Positions 1 through 8,997 of a stretch of DNA of 51,498 nt are shown here, piece after piece. The notes beneath the pieces were generated by a model. That model did not search any database. It had not been told where the DNA came from and was given only the letters and a program-made list of their open reading frames with translations. Origin of the DNA: Planctomycetota bacterium. Its GTDB lineage: Bacteria > Planctomycetota > SZUA-567 > H5-PLA8. How positions within the stretch are numbered: position 1 is the stretch's first letter; every line of letters starts with the position of its first letter. Made by a program: the position numbers and the translations under genes. The stretch spans positions 2,794-54,291 of the forward strand of contig JAPLOD010000717.1 in assembly GCA_026692735.1 (NCBI GenBank), given 5' to 3'.

Positions 1-764
1 TTGTTGGCGACGGCATGGTAGATCCCAATGGCCTCCATGAGCTTGCCGTCGGTCTCCAGGCCCTCAGCCTGAGCCATCTCAACGTAGCCGGCGACCTCCG
101 GCTTGCTCTTGAGCGTGATCAGGCGCCGGAGCGCGACTTCCCGCGTCTTGGTCAGCGCGAACTCTTTGTTGACCAGCGAGAGCTCCTCGACCTCCTTGAC
201 GTACTCGCGTTTGAAGTCGCAATCCTCGGCGGCCTTCAGATGCGTCTTCGCCAGGTCTTCCATTTCCACAAGGCGGCCCCGCGAGGTCTCCACCATTTCT
301 TCCGAGCCTGGTACTGTGGCGCCGGAAACGGAGCTGTACAGAGCGCCCGCCTCGCCGAACTTCTGGTTCTTCCAGGAGTCTTCGGCCTTGGCGAACTGCT
401 CTTTGACCGCGCCCAGATTGTCCAGGACAATCTGTTTGTAGTTGGCGTCGTTCTGCTTCTTCTCCAGCGCCGTGTTGGTTTGCGTCATCTTATCGCGGAG
501 TGCCTTCTTCTGCTCAGGGGTCAGGGCGCGCTGAGCGTCGCTTAACAGTTCGGCCCTGGCGCGGTCGGCCTTAAGGCGGTCGTCGAGTTCCTTCGCCTTG
601 GCCCTCGCCGGATCCTCTTCGCCCCAGACGCGGCTCGACAGAAAACCGGCCAACAGTGCCAACACGGCCAGCCAGAGCGCCATATGCAGCGTAGCCCGGT
701 CACAGGCGACGGCTTGAGGTCGAGACGCCGCGACCACAGCGAGAGGACGCCGGAAATTTTCCAT
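1..764 (-). CDS. Partial secreted/membrane-anchored TPR-like protein (3' end outside window)
   Basis: Reverse complement from ATG at 764 is open to base 1 with no stop: MENFRRPLAVVAASRPQAVACDRATLHMALWLAVLALLAGFLSSRVWGEEDPARAKAKELDDRLKADRARAELL...KAEDSWKNQKFGEAGALYSSVSG...LMEAIGIYHAVANN. Absent from the ORF track, presumably because it has no stop in the window. TM/signal segment followed by helical TPR-like sequence. Confidence 0.75.
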   Translation of the reverse strand, partial: MENFRRPLAVVAASRPQAVACDRATLHMALWLAVLALLAGFLSSRVWGEEDPARAKAKELDDRLKADRARAELLSDAQRALTPEQKKALRDKMTQTNTALEKKQNDANYKQIVLDNLGAVKEQFAKAEDSWKNQKFGEAGALYSSVSGATVPGSEEMVETSRGRLVEMEDLAKTHLKAAEDCDFKREYVKEVEELSLVNKEFALTKTREVALRRLITLKSKPEVAGYVEMAQAEGLETDGKLMEAIGIYHAVAN

Positions 765-847
765 TCGAGTCACCCCCTGGAAAGGTGTGGTTAAACTGCA
801 CCTTAACCTTGTGACGAGCGAGCTCCTTTATTTGCTGCAAGAAAACT

Positions 848-2530
848 CTAAATCATTATTCGGATGACAGTTGCATGTGTTCCACCGCTCTCTGTATCGC
901 CCTTCTGGCAGAAAGTCAAGGGCGGCGTTCGGCGCGCCAGCAGGCTCCCGCCCAACACCAGCAGGAACACGACTCCCATCCCGAGGTCGCCAAGCCACAG
1001 CGCCACCGTGTGGGGCGATCCGGCGGATCGCGCCGCTTCGTCGGCAGCGATTCGCTGCAGGCGCACACAGGCTGTCCCGACCGTCTCCGCGGGGATGAGC
1101 GTCTCGATTCGCCCCAAGGGGTCAACGGCCACAGTTCTCCCCGTATTGGTCACGCGCAGCAGGGGCCGGCGCACTTCGATGGCGCGCCACGCCGCGGCCA
1201 CCATGTGCGACCGGGGACCGAACGTGTGGTAGAACCAGCCGTCGTTGGTCAGGTTGACCAGCGTGTCGGCGCCGGCCAGCACGGCTTCACGGGCAAGGTC
1301 CGGGTGGATGTCCTCGACGCAGATATTGACCGCAATCCGGTAGCCGGTCGTGCCCGGTGCGGCCGTCTGCGGAACGGTACACACAGGCGACGGCGCAGCT
1401 CCGGGCGCGTACTGATCGCGCGTGATCGAACGGAGGCACTTGAGCACCGGGAAGCGCTCCGCCAGCGGAATGTACTCGCCGAACGGCACCAGGCGCCGCT
1501 TGAAGTAGCGCAGAAGCTCATTGCCGCCGCCATCGAACAGATACGCCGCATTGTAGCAGCGCGGCTCCGCTCCCGGCACGGCGGCATCAGCGAACACCCA
1601 GAGATTCGACCCCGCCAGCGTCGGCACTCCGCTCGCCGCTACTTCCCGCTTGAACGCGGCGCCCCACTCGTCCACGTTCAATGAGCCTGGCACCATGGTC
1701 TCAGCCCAGCAGACCAGCGCCGGCGGATCACCCGTTGCTTGCCTGGCGGCGGCGATAACCTGGCGGTGCAGTTCCAGGTGTCCGCGCAACTGGGCGCCCA
1801 GTTCCTCATCGCTGCGGCCCAGCTTCTGCGCGATGTCCCCCTGGATAACGCCGATGAGCGGACCGGCTTGCAGCCGCGGTCTGAGCGCCGAGATGCGGGC
1901 TGCGCCATACACGAAGGCCGACAGCAGCAAGGCTGCGGTCAGGACGCTCACCGGCCAGGGGCGCTTGCGGTCCGCGTGCGGCACCGCCTGCCAGCGTTGC
2001 GGCAGCCACGCCGGCAGAGCGAACGCCAGCCAGGCATTCACGGCAGCGATGAGGAAGCTCAGCCCGTACACGCCGAGGAGGTCCGCGCCTTGCCGGAGGT
2101 GCTCGGCGTGCAGCAGCGTGTGCCCCAGCAGCAACCACGGGAAGCCTAGAATGGGAACCGTGGCGCGCAGCAGCTCGACCAGCGCCCAGACAGCCGCTGT
2201 GCCGAACACCGCAGGGACAACCCCGCAGCGCGCCAGGCGCCGGACAGCCAGCAGCGCCCCAACGTAGAACAGGGAAGTGTAGATCGCCAATGCCACCGTG
2301 CCCGGCGCGGTCAGGTGCCACAGGAACGTGAACGAGGGAACGGTCCAGGCGAGCGCGAAGACAAAAGCGCACAGCACGGCGCAGCGCGTTTTCTCGAGGC
2401 GCGCCGTCAGCCAAAACATCGGCGCAAGTGCAACCCAGGCCGGCAGCGAACCATCGTAGCTGCGAAAGGGCAGCATGAGGGCGAGGCCGCACATGGCAGA
2501 GAGAAGCAAGGGCGCCAGCTTACAGGCCAT
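848..2530 (-). CDS. lnt: Apolipoprotein N-acyltransferase
   Basis: N-terminal multi-TM region (FPWLLLGHTL), then a CN_hydrolase domain with VCWAETMVPG, FKRRLVPFGEYIPL, ICVEDIHPDLAREAVLAGADTLVNLTNDGWF, AIEVRRPLLRVTNTG. Confidence 0.93.
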   Translation of the reverse strand: MACKLAPLLLSAMCGLALMLPFRSYDGSLPAWVALAPMFWLTARLEKTRCAVLCAFVFALAWTVPSFTFLWHLTAPGTVALAIYTSLFYVGALLAVRRLARCGVVPAVFGTAAVWALVELLRATVPILGFPWLLLGHTLLHAEHLRQGADLLGVYGLSFLIAAVNAWLAFALPAWLPQRWQAVPHADRKRPWPVSVLTAALLLSAFVYGAARISALRPRLQAGPLIGVIQGDIAQKLGRSDEELGAQLRGHLELHRQVIAAARQATGDPPALVCWAETMVPGSLNVDEWGAAFKREVAASGVPTLAGSNLWVFADAAVPGAEPRCYNAAYLFDGGGNELLRYFKRRLVPFGEYIPLAERFPVLKCLRSITRDQYAPGAAPSPVCTVPQTAAPGTTGYRIAVNICVEDIHPDLAREAVLAGADTLVNLTNDGWFYHTFGPRSHMVAAAWRAIEVRRPLLRVTNTGRTVAVDPLGRIETLIPAETVGTACVRLQRIAADEAARSAGSPHTVALWLGDLGMGVVFLLVLGGSLLARRTPPLTFCQKGDTESGGTHATVIRIMI

Positions 2531-2789
2531 CGTGCGGATTCCAGCGTTTCGGACTTTGGACCACCTTTTGCTGCCTCTGCATCGAGCTTACCGGGCGCAT
2601 GTGCAATTTGCCATGACAGGTACTCGTTCGGCCAACGCATCGCGAGGTTAACTTTCGTGGTCGCCGAAAGATGCGATGAAAAACGGAAAATGCGGAATTT
2701 TGTGGGAACATTTCTTGCACACGTGCGTCTACATACCGGGAAGAGGAGAGATGAGCGGCGCAAGACGGTCGCGATTGAGGGGTGGGGCC

Positions 2790-3023
2790 ATGAGTATCAT
2801 CACTTACTGCGATACCTGCGGTGTTCTGGTGCGCTACGCGGAACTGGACGGGCGGATCCAGTGCCCGGATTGCAGGGCCGGCCGTCAGCCTGGGCGTCGT
2901 GCGAGCCGCGATAGCGGCCGGATTCCCTATAGCCAGAGGCCGTCATCCGGCACCGTCCTCGCGGCCATCCGAGCTACCGTCGCGCAGACTCCGCAACCCG
3001 TTGCGGCGCCCTGCTCGATGTAA
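2790..3023 (+). CDS. Small zinc-ribbon-like protein, possibly frameshifted
   Basis: MSIITYCDTCGVLVRYAELDGRIQCPDCRAG: two CxxC motifs. ORF stops at 3023; a protein-like continuation exists in another frame. Confidence 0.45.
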   Translation: MSIITYCDTCGVLVRYAELDGRIQCPDCRAGRQPGRRASRDSGRIPYSQRPSSGTVLAAIRATVAQTPQPVAAPCSM

Positions 3024-3199
3024 CGGTCTTCGACGAACCGAGCGCCCGGGAGGTTGCGACGGGGGCTCAAGCGCAGGAAGCACGCCGACCGATAGCCCAG
3101 AACCTGTAACGTCGCCTCCTTATCTCCTTAAAACACTTGACCACTGCCCTGCGGCAGTAGAATCACGTCTGCGGCGGATATGGCCGGGAGGAGTACCCC

Positions 3200-4126
3200 A
3201 TGGCGATTGTCGTTTCCTGCCAATGCGGTCGGAAGTTCCAGACCAAGGACGAGTATGCCGGGCGGCAAGCACGGTGTCCGGCGTGCGGCAAGGTCCTCAT
3301 GATCCCCGAGTCCGACGTCGAGGTGATGACCGGTGACGAACCCGCGGAGTCCGGGGAGGACGAGGGTGGCGCGTACGAACAGGAGGCCGCTCCAGCACCG
3401 AGGCGCCGCCAGCGCGAGCAACCGAAGCTGCTCAGCAAGGGCAACCTGATCGCGGCCGGCTCGCTGCTCCTCATGGTAGCGATAGCCAGCAGCGTGTATC
3501 TTGTCACGCGGCACGAAGAACCGACCGCGCCGCCTCCTGGTCTGCCGTCCGGCCCGATCTCTGATCCCACGCCGCAGAAGCAGAACACGCCCCCGCCGGA
3601 AGCCCGACCACTTTCGCTGCCGCCGCCTCCCACCGGCGACATGGATGACGTCGAACGGTACATCCAGTGGGCCATTCAGACCAAGGACTCCGCGCTCAAA
3701 GCCAACGCTCTGGCCTTCAAACCCGACGATCCGCGCCTGCAGTTCGACTCCATCTGGCGCAAGCCGAGCCCGGCGCAGCAGGCGGCCTTCAAGGCGAAGA
3801 CCGCCATGCTCGCCGGCGTCGTGGACCTGGAGCTCGGCCCCAAGCCCGCTCCCGCAACCGACGCGATCGAGGCGCGCATGCTCATGGACCCGGACCTCGT
3901 GGGCAGTGCTATCTGCGTCAACACCATCGGCGGAAGGTCCATACTCTACGTCTTCGTGGACCCGTGCAATGCCACGATAGCCGACGTGGTCAAGAAGTAC
4001 GGCGCGGCAGCGGCGCCCCCCATGCCCTCCGGGGATAGCAAGATCCACTTCTACGGTCGCGTGGCGGTCGTTGAGGGCGAGGGCGGCAAGGTCCTCTTCA
4101 TCGCGCGAAGGCATCCGAAGGACTAG
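3200..4126 (+). CDS. Zinc-ribbon (CxC...CPxCG) single-TM protein of unknown function
   Basis: MAIVVSCQCGRKFQTKDEYAGRQARCPACGKVLMIP N-terminus, then TM NLIAAGSLLLMVAIASSVYLV and a proline-rich linker. Confidence 0.8.
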   Translation: MAIVVSCQCGRKFQTKDEYAGRQARCPACGKVLMIPESDVEVMTGDEPAESGEDEGGAYEQEAAPAPRRRQREQPKLLSKGNLIAAGSLLLMVAIASSVYLVTRHEEPTAPPPGLPSGPISDPTPQKQNTPPPEARPLSLPPPPTGDMDDVERYIQWAIQTKDSALKANALAFKPDDPRLQFDSIWRKPSPAQQAAFKAKTAMLAGVVDLELGPKPAPATDAIEARMLMDPDLVGSAICVNTIGGRSILYVFVDPCNATIADVVKKYGAAAAPPMPSGDSKIHFYGRVAVVEGEGGKVLFIARRHPKD

Positions 4127-4186
4127 CCGGGAGTGTGCTGCGGGCTGCCGCAGGCTGCCCGTCCAGTGTAGGGGGGAGAGTGTACT

Positions 4187-4453
4187 ATGGCCGATCCGGC
4201 TCCGACGACGCCCCAGCAGCCCATTGCGCCGCAGGAACTCAAGCGCGCCCTCAAGGCCTTCAAGAAGCGCCTCGAAGTCCTGCGCCTTGACAAGGAGTCC
4301 CGCCAGATCGCCGGCCCGCTGAGCAAGGGCACGCAGTCCGGCATCGTGGCCATCACGCCGCCCCGCCAGTTCCCCCAGGAAGTCTGGGACGAACTGGCCA
4401 AGCTCGGCCGCCTTAGATACGCCGGCGACGGCCTCTACGAACTCCCCACCTAG
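4187..4453 (+). CDS. Small conserved-looking hypothetical protein
   Basis: 88-aa ORF MADPAPTTPQQPIAPQELKRALKAFKKRLEVLRLDKESRQIAGPLSKG...; directly downstream of and co-oriented with 3200..4126. Confidence 0.6.
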   Translation: MADPAPTTPQQPIAPQELKRALKAFKKRLEVLRLDKESRQIAGPLSKGTQSGIVAITPPRQFPQEVWDELAKLGRLRYAGDGLYELPT

Positions 4454-4476
4454 CCAGCCTCTTCGCAGCTCTTCCC

Positions 4477-4639
4477 GTGTCCAGAACTGCACGGTGCGCA
4501 GCGCGCCTACCATCCAGCCGCTTTCTCGTGTCCAAGACTGCACCTTGTGTGAAGACTTCGCCGCCGCGACCCTCTGCCGCTTGGCCCCCTACCCCCCAAC
4601 CCCGCACGGTCGGGCCTGCGTCTTTGTCCAGAACTGCAC
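4477..4639 (+). repeat. Three short direct repeats, TGTCCAGAACTGCAC or one near-variant
   Basis: gtgtccagaactgcac at ~4477-4492, gtgtccaagactgcac at ~4528-4543, ttgtccagaactgcac at ~4624-4639, upstream of the DUF4338 gene. Confidence 0.6.
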
Positions 4640-4891
4640 TAGGTGCATATCATATATCGTTTCTTGGCGTGGCCAGCCAGGACGGCATGGGTGCCGCAGG
4701 CACAAGAAGCCGCTCCCATGGGCCTTGCGCGGGGTGTCACTCGGCGCTATCTTCCTGCACATGCTCCTGTGGTGTAAGCAGAAGCGAGGGGCGGGCACCA
4801 ATTTCACAGACCTCGGTCAAGTCGGAAACTACTGCCGGTCCCTAGTGCTCGATACGTCGGGGGAATACGGCGGGTGAAAGGACTTTGACTT

Positions 4892-5758
4892 GTGAGTAAG
4901 GCCCCCTCCGCAAAACATCTGCGAGGCGCCATTCTCCGGTCTCTGCGGAAGCAGGGATACTCGGTGAAGCGCGGCCTTATTCGCATGCCTAGGAACCCGT
5001 CGAAGGACGACTATCGTGCTCTGAATGCGATGGCCGTCAGGAAGAAGCACGAGAAGTGTGGACCGGGCGTGCAACCTTATGAGGACGACCTCCTCACGAA
5101 GTACATCGCCAACGGGTGGGATGTGGAGCCACGGGGGATCACCCCAAAACTCGTTCTCGTCCAACGGGAATCCGAACATGAACGGCTGTTCCGTTACGCA
5201 TGTCTCCATTGGAGCATCCCCGTCTCCGCCGGATACGGGAGAAGGCTGCGGTTCCTCGTGCTCGACGAGAGCAACGGCAAACTGATTGGCCTCTTTGGGC
5301 TGGGCGACCCGGTCTATGCCATGCAGGCGCGTGACCAGTGGATCGGCTGGAATAAAGAGGCCAAGGCCAACCGCCTTTACCACGTCATGGACGCCTATGT
5401 CCTCGGTGCAGTTCCCCCCTATTCGTTCCTGCTGGGTGGAAAACTTGTGGCGATGATGGTCTGCAGCAACGAGGTCAGGAACGCCTTCCACCGGAAATAC
5501 GACGGGCACGAGTCGCTCATCAGGAAGGAGACACGGCCGCCGCATCTGGTGTTGGTAACGACGACCTCTGCGCTCGGACGCTCCTCCATCTACAATCGAA
5601 TCCGCGTGAACGGCCAGCAGTACTGGACCAGCGTTGGTTTCACGCAGGGGTCGGGTGATTTCCAGTTTTCCAACGGCGTGTACGACCAGATTCGAGCGTA
5701 CGTGGAGAGACACTGCGAGCCGACGGCAATACATGAGTATCGGCGAGTCCGAAGTTGA
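4892..5758 (+). CDS. DUF4338 / Druantia DruA-like protein
   Basis: GTG start. Motifs LRFLVLDESNGKLIGLFGLGDPVYAMQARDQWIGWNKEAKANRLYHVMDAYVLGAVPPYSFLLGGKLVAMMVCSNEVRNAF...LVLVTTTSALGRSSIYNRIR...FTQGSGDFQFSNGVY match the DUF4338/DruA family as I remember it. Confidence 0.8.
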   Translation: MSKAPSAKHLRGAILRSLRKQGYSVKRGLIRMPRNPSKDDYRALNAMAVRKKHEKCGPGVQPYEDDLLTKYIANGWDVEPRGITPKLVLVQRESEHERLFRYACLHWSIPVSAGYGRRLRFLVLDESNGKLIGLFGLGDPVYAMQARDQWIGWNKEAKANRLYHVMDAYVLGAVPPYSFLLGGKLVAMMVCSNEVRNAFHRKYDGHESLIRKETRPPHLVLVTTTSALGRSSIYNRIRVNGQQYWTSVGFTQGSGDFQFSNGVYDQIRAYVERHCEPTAIHEYRRVRS

Positions 5759-5792
5759 TGATGTTCCGCCGACTTGAAGGGAGTCGGATTCC

Positions 5793-6686
5793 ATGGACCT
5801 CTTGGCGTACTGGCGAATTGACAATTATCGACGGGACCTCGACGAAGGCGCAGGATTCCATTTCAACAGCAAACAACCCAGGCTGCATAGTGCCATTAAC
5901 ACTGGTCAAACGCTCTGGCTTTTTACGCGCATTGTCGGTGGCTCTGGTCTGTCTGAGTATCGCATTCTCGCCAAGCTCATCGTCTGCGCGAAAACCATTA
6001 ATCCCCCGTCCTATAAATACGGACCGTTCCGCGTCTGGGCGGACCTGAGCCTTTCGGAATACTACCGGGCCACGGTGGACCCGAAACACGACGCTTATGA
6101 ATTGCTCCGGCTGATTCCACTGGCCTCCGGCAGTTTCAGGGAATGTGATCGCACCAGCTTAGCTCGTGCCGCACAGTCCATCCGTGCGCTACACCCAAAA
6201 GCCTCGATCCTGTTGCAGGCTTTTTGCCAGCAGATTCCCATCGAGACTCGTGCTCACGCGGTGCTGGACGAGCGCCAACTCGAAACGGCGTACCAATCGA
6301 CGCAAGCAGAGTTGAAGTTGCTTCTCAAGGATGAGGCTCTGGCCTACTCGCCTGAGCGTCGTGCGGGACTACTCAGTTCCTACCCTCGCAACCGACAGCT
6401 CGTCGCGGATGTCAATCAACTCTATTGTGGCCGCTGCCAGCTCTGCGGTTTCGATAGCCCTACAATCTACGGCGTCGAGGCGGCCCAAGCTCACCACATC
6501 ATATACCGGTCGCGCGGCGGCCCAGACTCCTTGGAAAATCTTGTACTGGCGTGTCCCAACCACCACACGGTCATCCACCAGACTGAGGCGAAGTTCGACT
6601 ACGCCAGGCTCCATTTCATCTTCCCCAACGGCCGTGTGGAGCCCCTTTGCATCAACGAGCACCTGACGCCGGCATCCGCGACTTAG
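5793..6686 (+). CDS. HNH endonuclease with an N-terminal unknown (possibly PUA/EVE-like) domain
   Basis: C-terminal LYCGRCQLCGF...EAAQAHHIIYRSRGGPDSLENLVLACPNHHTVIHQ is a canonical HNH with a CxxC. Starts 35 bp after the DUF4338 stop. Confidence 0.85.
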   Translation: MDLLAYWRIDNYRRDLDEGAGFHFNSKQPRLHSAINTGQTLWLFTRIVGGSGLSEYRILAKLIVCAKTINPPSYKYGPFRVWADLSLSEYYRATVDPKHDAYELLRLIPLASGSFRECDRTSLARAAQSIRALHPKASILLQAFCQQIPIETRAHAVLDERQLETAYQSTQAELKLLLKDEALAYSPERRAGLLSSYPRNRQLVADVNQLYCGRCQLCGFDSPTIYGVEAAQAHHIIYRSRGGPDSLENLVLACPNHHTVIHQTEAKFDYARLHFIFPNGRVEPLCINEHLTPASAT

Positions 6687-6743
6687 CAGCTACATATTGG
6701 TCGTTTGAGCCCTTCCAAGCCTATGTCAGGCGTCCGTGGGTGG

Positions 6744-6781
6744 CACCGATAGCTCTGCTATCGGTGTCGCGCGCAGCGCGA
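6744..6781. repeat. Double perfect hairpin element
   Basis: CACCGATAG-CTCTG-CTATCGGTG (6744-6766) immediately followed by TCGCGC-GCA-GCGCGA (6767-6781). Confidence 0.8.
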
Positions 6782-6890
6782 TTTCAACGCGGGCTGGCAC
6801 CGCGCCTGAACGCCACGCTCAGGCCGCCGTTGCTTTTCTGCGCCCGTGCGGATAGCATGTATCGGACAACGGGCGTACAGGAGGGAACCC

Positions 6891-7151
6891 ATGATTGACC
6901 CGAACACCATCACCAAAGGCCGCTACACGGCAACCTACAAAGGGTCCAGCAAGGATCTCGCGTTATACAAGAACGGCGTGTGGATCGTCGAAGTCTACAA
7001 GGAGGCCGGCTGCCTGAAGGTGCATACTATGTTCCCGGAGAACCCATCGCCCATTATTGCGGACGTACCTCTTGCTGACTTCATCGGCTCGCAGGACTGG
7101 ACGTTCCTCGACCGCCTCGCCGACAAGCCTTCTCGTCCCGTTCGTCAATGA
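6891..7151 (+). CDS. Small hypothetical protein
   Basis: ATG after gaggga ribosome-binding-like sequence; MIDPNTITKGRYTATYKGSSKDLALYKNGVWIVEVYKEAGCLKVHTMFPENPSP... Confidence 0.6.
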   Translation: MIDPNTITKGRYTATYKGSSKDLALYKNGVWIVEVYKEAGCLKVHTMFPENPSPIIADVPLADFIGSQDWTFLDRLADKPSRPVRQ

Positions 7152-7240
7152 CCCTCGCACGAGCGGCGTGTGCCGCTCCTCAACTTGAAACTTGAAACGT
7201 CGTAACCGTTCAGTCGTTTCGTCCTACGCGCCCCCCGCAC

Positions 7241-7300
<60 letters not shown>

Positions 7301-7346
7301 GTGTCTTGCATTTCCGCGCGGCGTGTCCGCAACAGCCGCCCCGCCG

Positions 7347-8909
7347 TCATTTCGCCACGCCCGCCCGGCTCTTCTCAGCGCGGTACATGACGGTCCGAGT
7401 GCTGCTGCGGGTCTCGTTGTTGAAGATGAGTGTCACCGGAATATCCACGGGCGTTGCGGGAAGCGTCGCGTCTCGTAGCCCGTGGTCTGCGAGCTTCGCC
7501 GCGAAGCTGCCGCGCAGGAGCTTGACGTCGAACGTGCCCAGTTGCACCTGCCCTTGCTTGCCCGGCCGCAGGACGAATGTGCCGGTGTTGCTCTTGGGCG
7601 TGGATCGTCCCTTGGCGTTGAGTGTGAAGGCGTGCACGACGCCGCCCACGTCAACGATCGCCGTCTGTCCGCCGGCGGCGAAGTCAACCGGCAGCGGCAC
7701 TGTGCCGCTCACGGCAATGCTGTCCGCGTTGCCCTTTGTGAAATTCAGCTTCACGGTCATAATCCCGACGGACAGCGCACCGGAAGGTGTCGCTTGCGGC
7801 TGGTTGAACGGCCGGCTGGCGGGGTCTTGAGGATCCGATCCGAGCGCCGCTTCGATCTGGTCCGGGAACCCGTCGCTATCCGAGTCGGCGAGCTGCGGGC
7901 TCCCTCCTCCCGCACTGGCGCCGATCAGTCCGGCTTCCTGCGCGAGCGTCGCCACGGCGGCCTTCACGACCTTGGTCGCAAAGCCGTAGTCGTAGTGTTT
8001 CCCGGCCGCCATGTCGCTGGCGTCTTGTGCGGTGTGGTTATACGAATTGGCCAGCCCCGCCTCGACCGCCGGATCTTCCGACGCCGTAAAGCCGGGGTAG
8101 CTCTTGGCCGTGAACCACTGCGGGTTGCTGGGGTCATTGGGGTAGGGGCTGTCGGCGTCCACCGCCAAATCGGGAACGAACTTCTTCGTGGCCGCGATGA
8201 ACGTGGTGGCCCAGTCGCGGCTGGGGCGGTAGTCTCCCGCCACGGACACGCCCATGACGAACGGCTCGCGCGGCATGTCGTCGTGGTAGGGATGCACGAT
8301 CATGTCGAGGTTGATGAAGCCGAGCACGTTCTGCTGCCCGAGCCTGACCACGTTCCGCACGTAGTCGGTGCTGCCCAGGAAGGCGCGCTGCTCGGCATTG
8401 AAGCACACGAAGCGGATGGTGCTCTCGAAGCTGTACTGGCTCAGTACCCGGGCGGCCTCCAGCACGCCGGCCGTGCCCGAGGCGTCGTCGTCGCCCCCGG
8501 GGATGCGCTGGTTGCCCGTGTCGTAATGCGCGCAGAGCACGTAGATCCTGTCGGGCGTGGTGGTGCCGGGCAGTTCCGCCGCCACGTTCAGGTACTGTCC
8601 CTGCACGGTGACGGCCAGTCCCATGGCCGTGAGCTTCTCTTCGAGGTACTTGCGGGCCTCCTGGTTGCCGGGCTCGCCCGAGGTCCCTGTCCAGGCGCGT
8701 CCGCGCTTCCCCTGGTCGTAGGCCGGACCGCCGTACGCCCCCACGCCCATGGATTCGATGGCGTGCTGATACGTCGTGTACTGCGCCTCCGACACCGTAT
8801 CCGTCACGGCCTGGATATCCGCGTCCGACGCCGCCGCGCTCGCCGCGGCAACTGCCAGAACCGGCACGAACAGCCGGTGCCATCGTCGTTCCCTTGGCCT
8901 GTCGGTCAT
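7347..8909 (-). CDS. Secreted M28-family (Zn aminopeptidase-like) peptidase with C-terminal calcium-binding-type repeat
   Basis: VLCAHYDTGNQRIPGGDDDASGTAGVLEAARVL, CFNAEQRAFLGSTDYV, FINLDMIVHP; C-terminal DSDSDGFPDQIEAALGSDPQDPAS. Preferred start is MTDRPRERR at 8909; the ORF is open to 9020. Confidence 0.85.
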   Translation of the reverse strand: MTDRPRERRWHRLFVPVLAVAAASAAASDADIQAVTDTVSEAQYTTYQHAIESMGVGAYGGPAYDQGKRGRAWTGTSGEPGNQEARKYLEEKLTAMGLAVTVQGQYLNVAAELPGTTTPDRIYVLCAHYDTGNQRIPGGDDDASGTAGVLEAARVLSQYSFESTIRFVCFNAEQRAFLGSTDYVRNVVRLGQQNVLGFINLDMIVHPYHDDMPREPFVMGVSVAGDYRPSRDWATTFIAATKKFVPDLAVDADSPYPNDPSNPQWFTAKSYPGFTASEDPAVEAGLANSYNHTAQDASDMAAGKHYDYGFATKVVKAAVATLAQEAGLIGASAGGGSPQLADSDSDGFPDQIEAALGSDPQDPASRPFNQPQATPSGALSVGIMTVKLNFTKGNADSIAVSGTVPLPVDFAAGGQTAIVDVGGVVHAFTLNAKGRSTPKSNTGTFVLRPGKQGQVQLGTFDVKLLRGSFAAKLADHGLRDATLPATPVDIPVTLIFNNETRSSTRTVMYRAEKSRAGVAK

Positions 8910-8997
8910 CGTGAGCGCCCTTCCCCTTCCCCGTAGTATCGGCCATCCGGATTGTGCGGCTGGCAGACCGCTCTCCAGCCTGTCACGGCAACCCCGC

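Noticed and set aside
4892-6686. Complete Druantia system
   Set aside because: No DruE-like helicase or other Dru genes are visible within the window, so only a DruA-like component can be claimed.
4640-7151. Insertion sequence or transposon boundaries around the islet
   Set aside because: No transposase, terminal inverted repeats or target-site duplications could be identified by eye.
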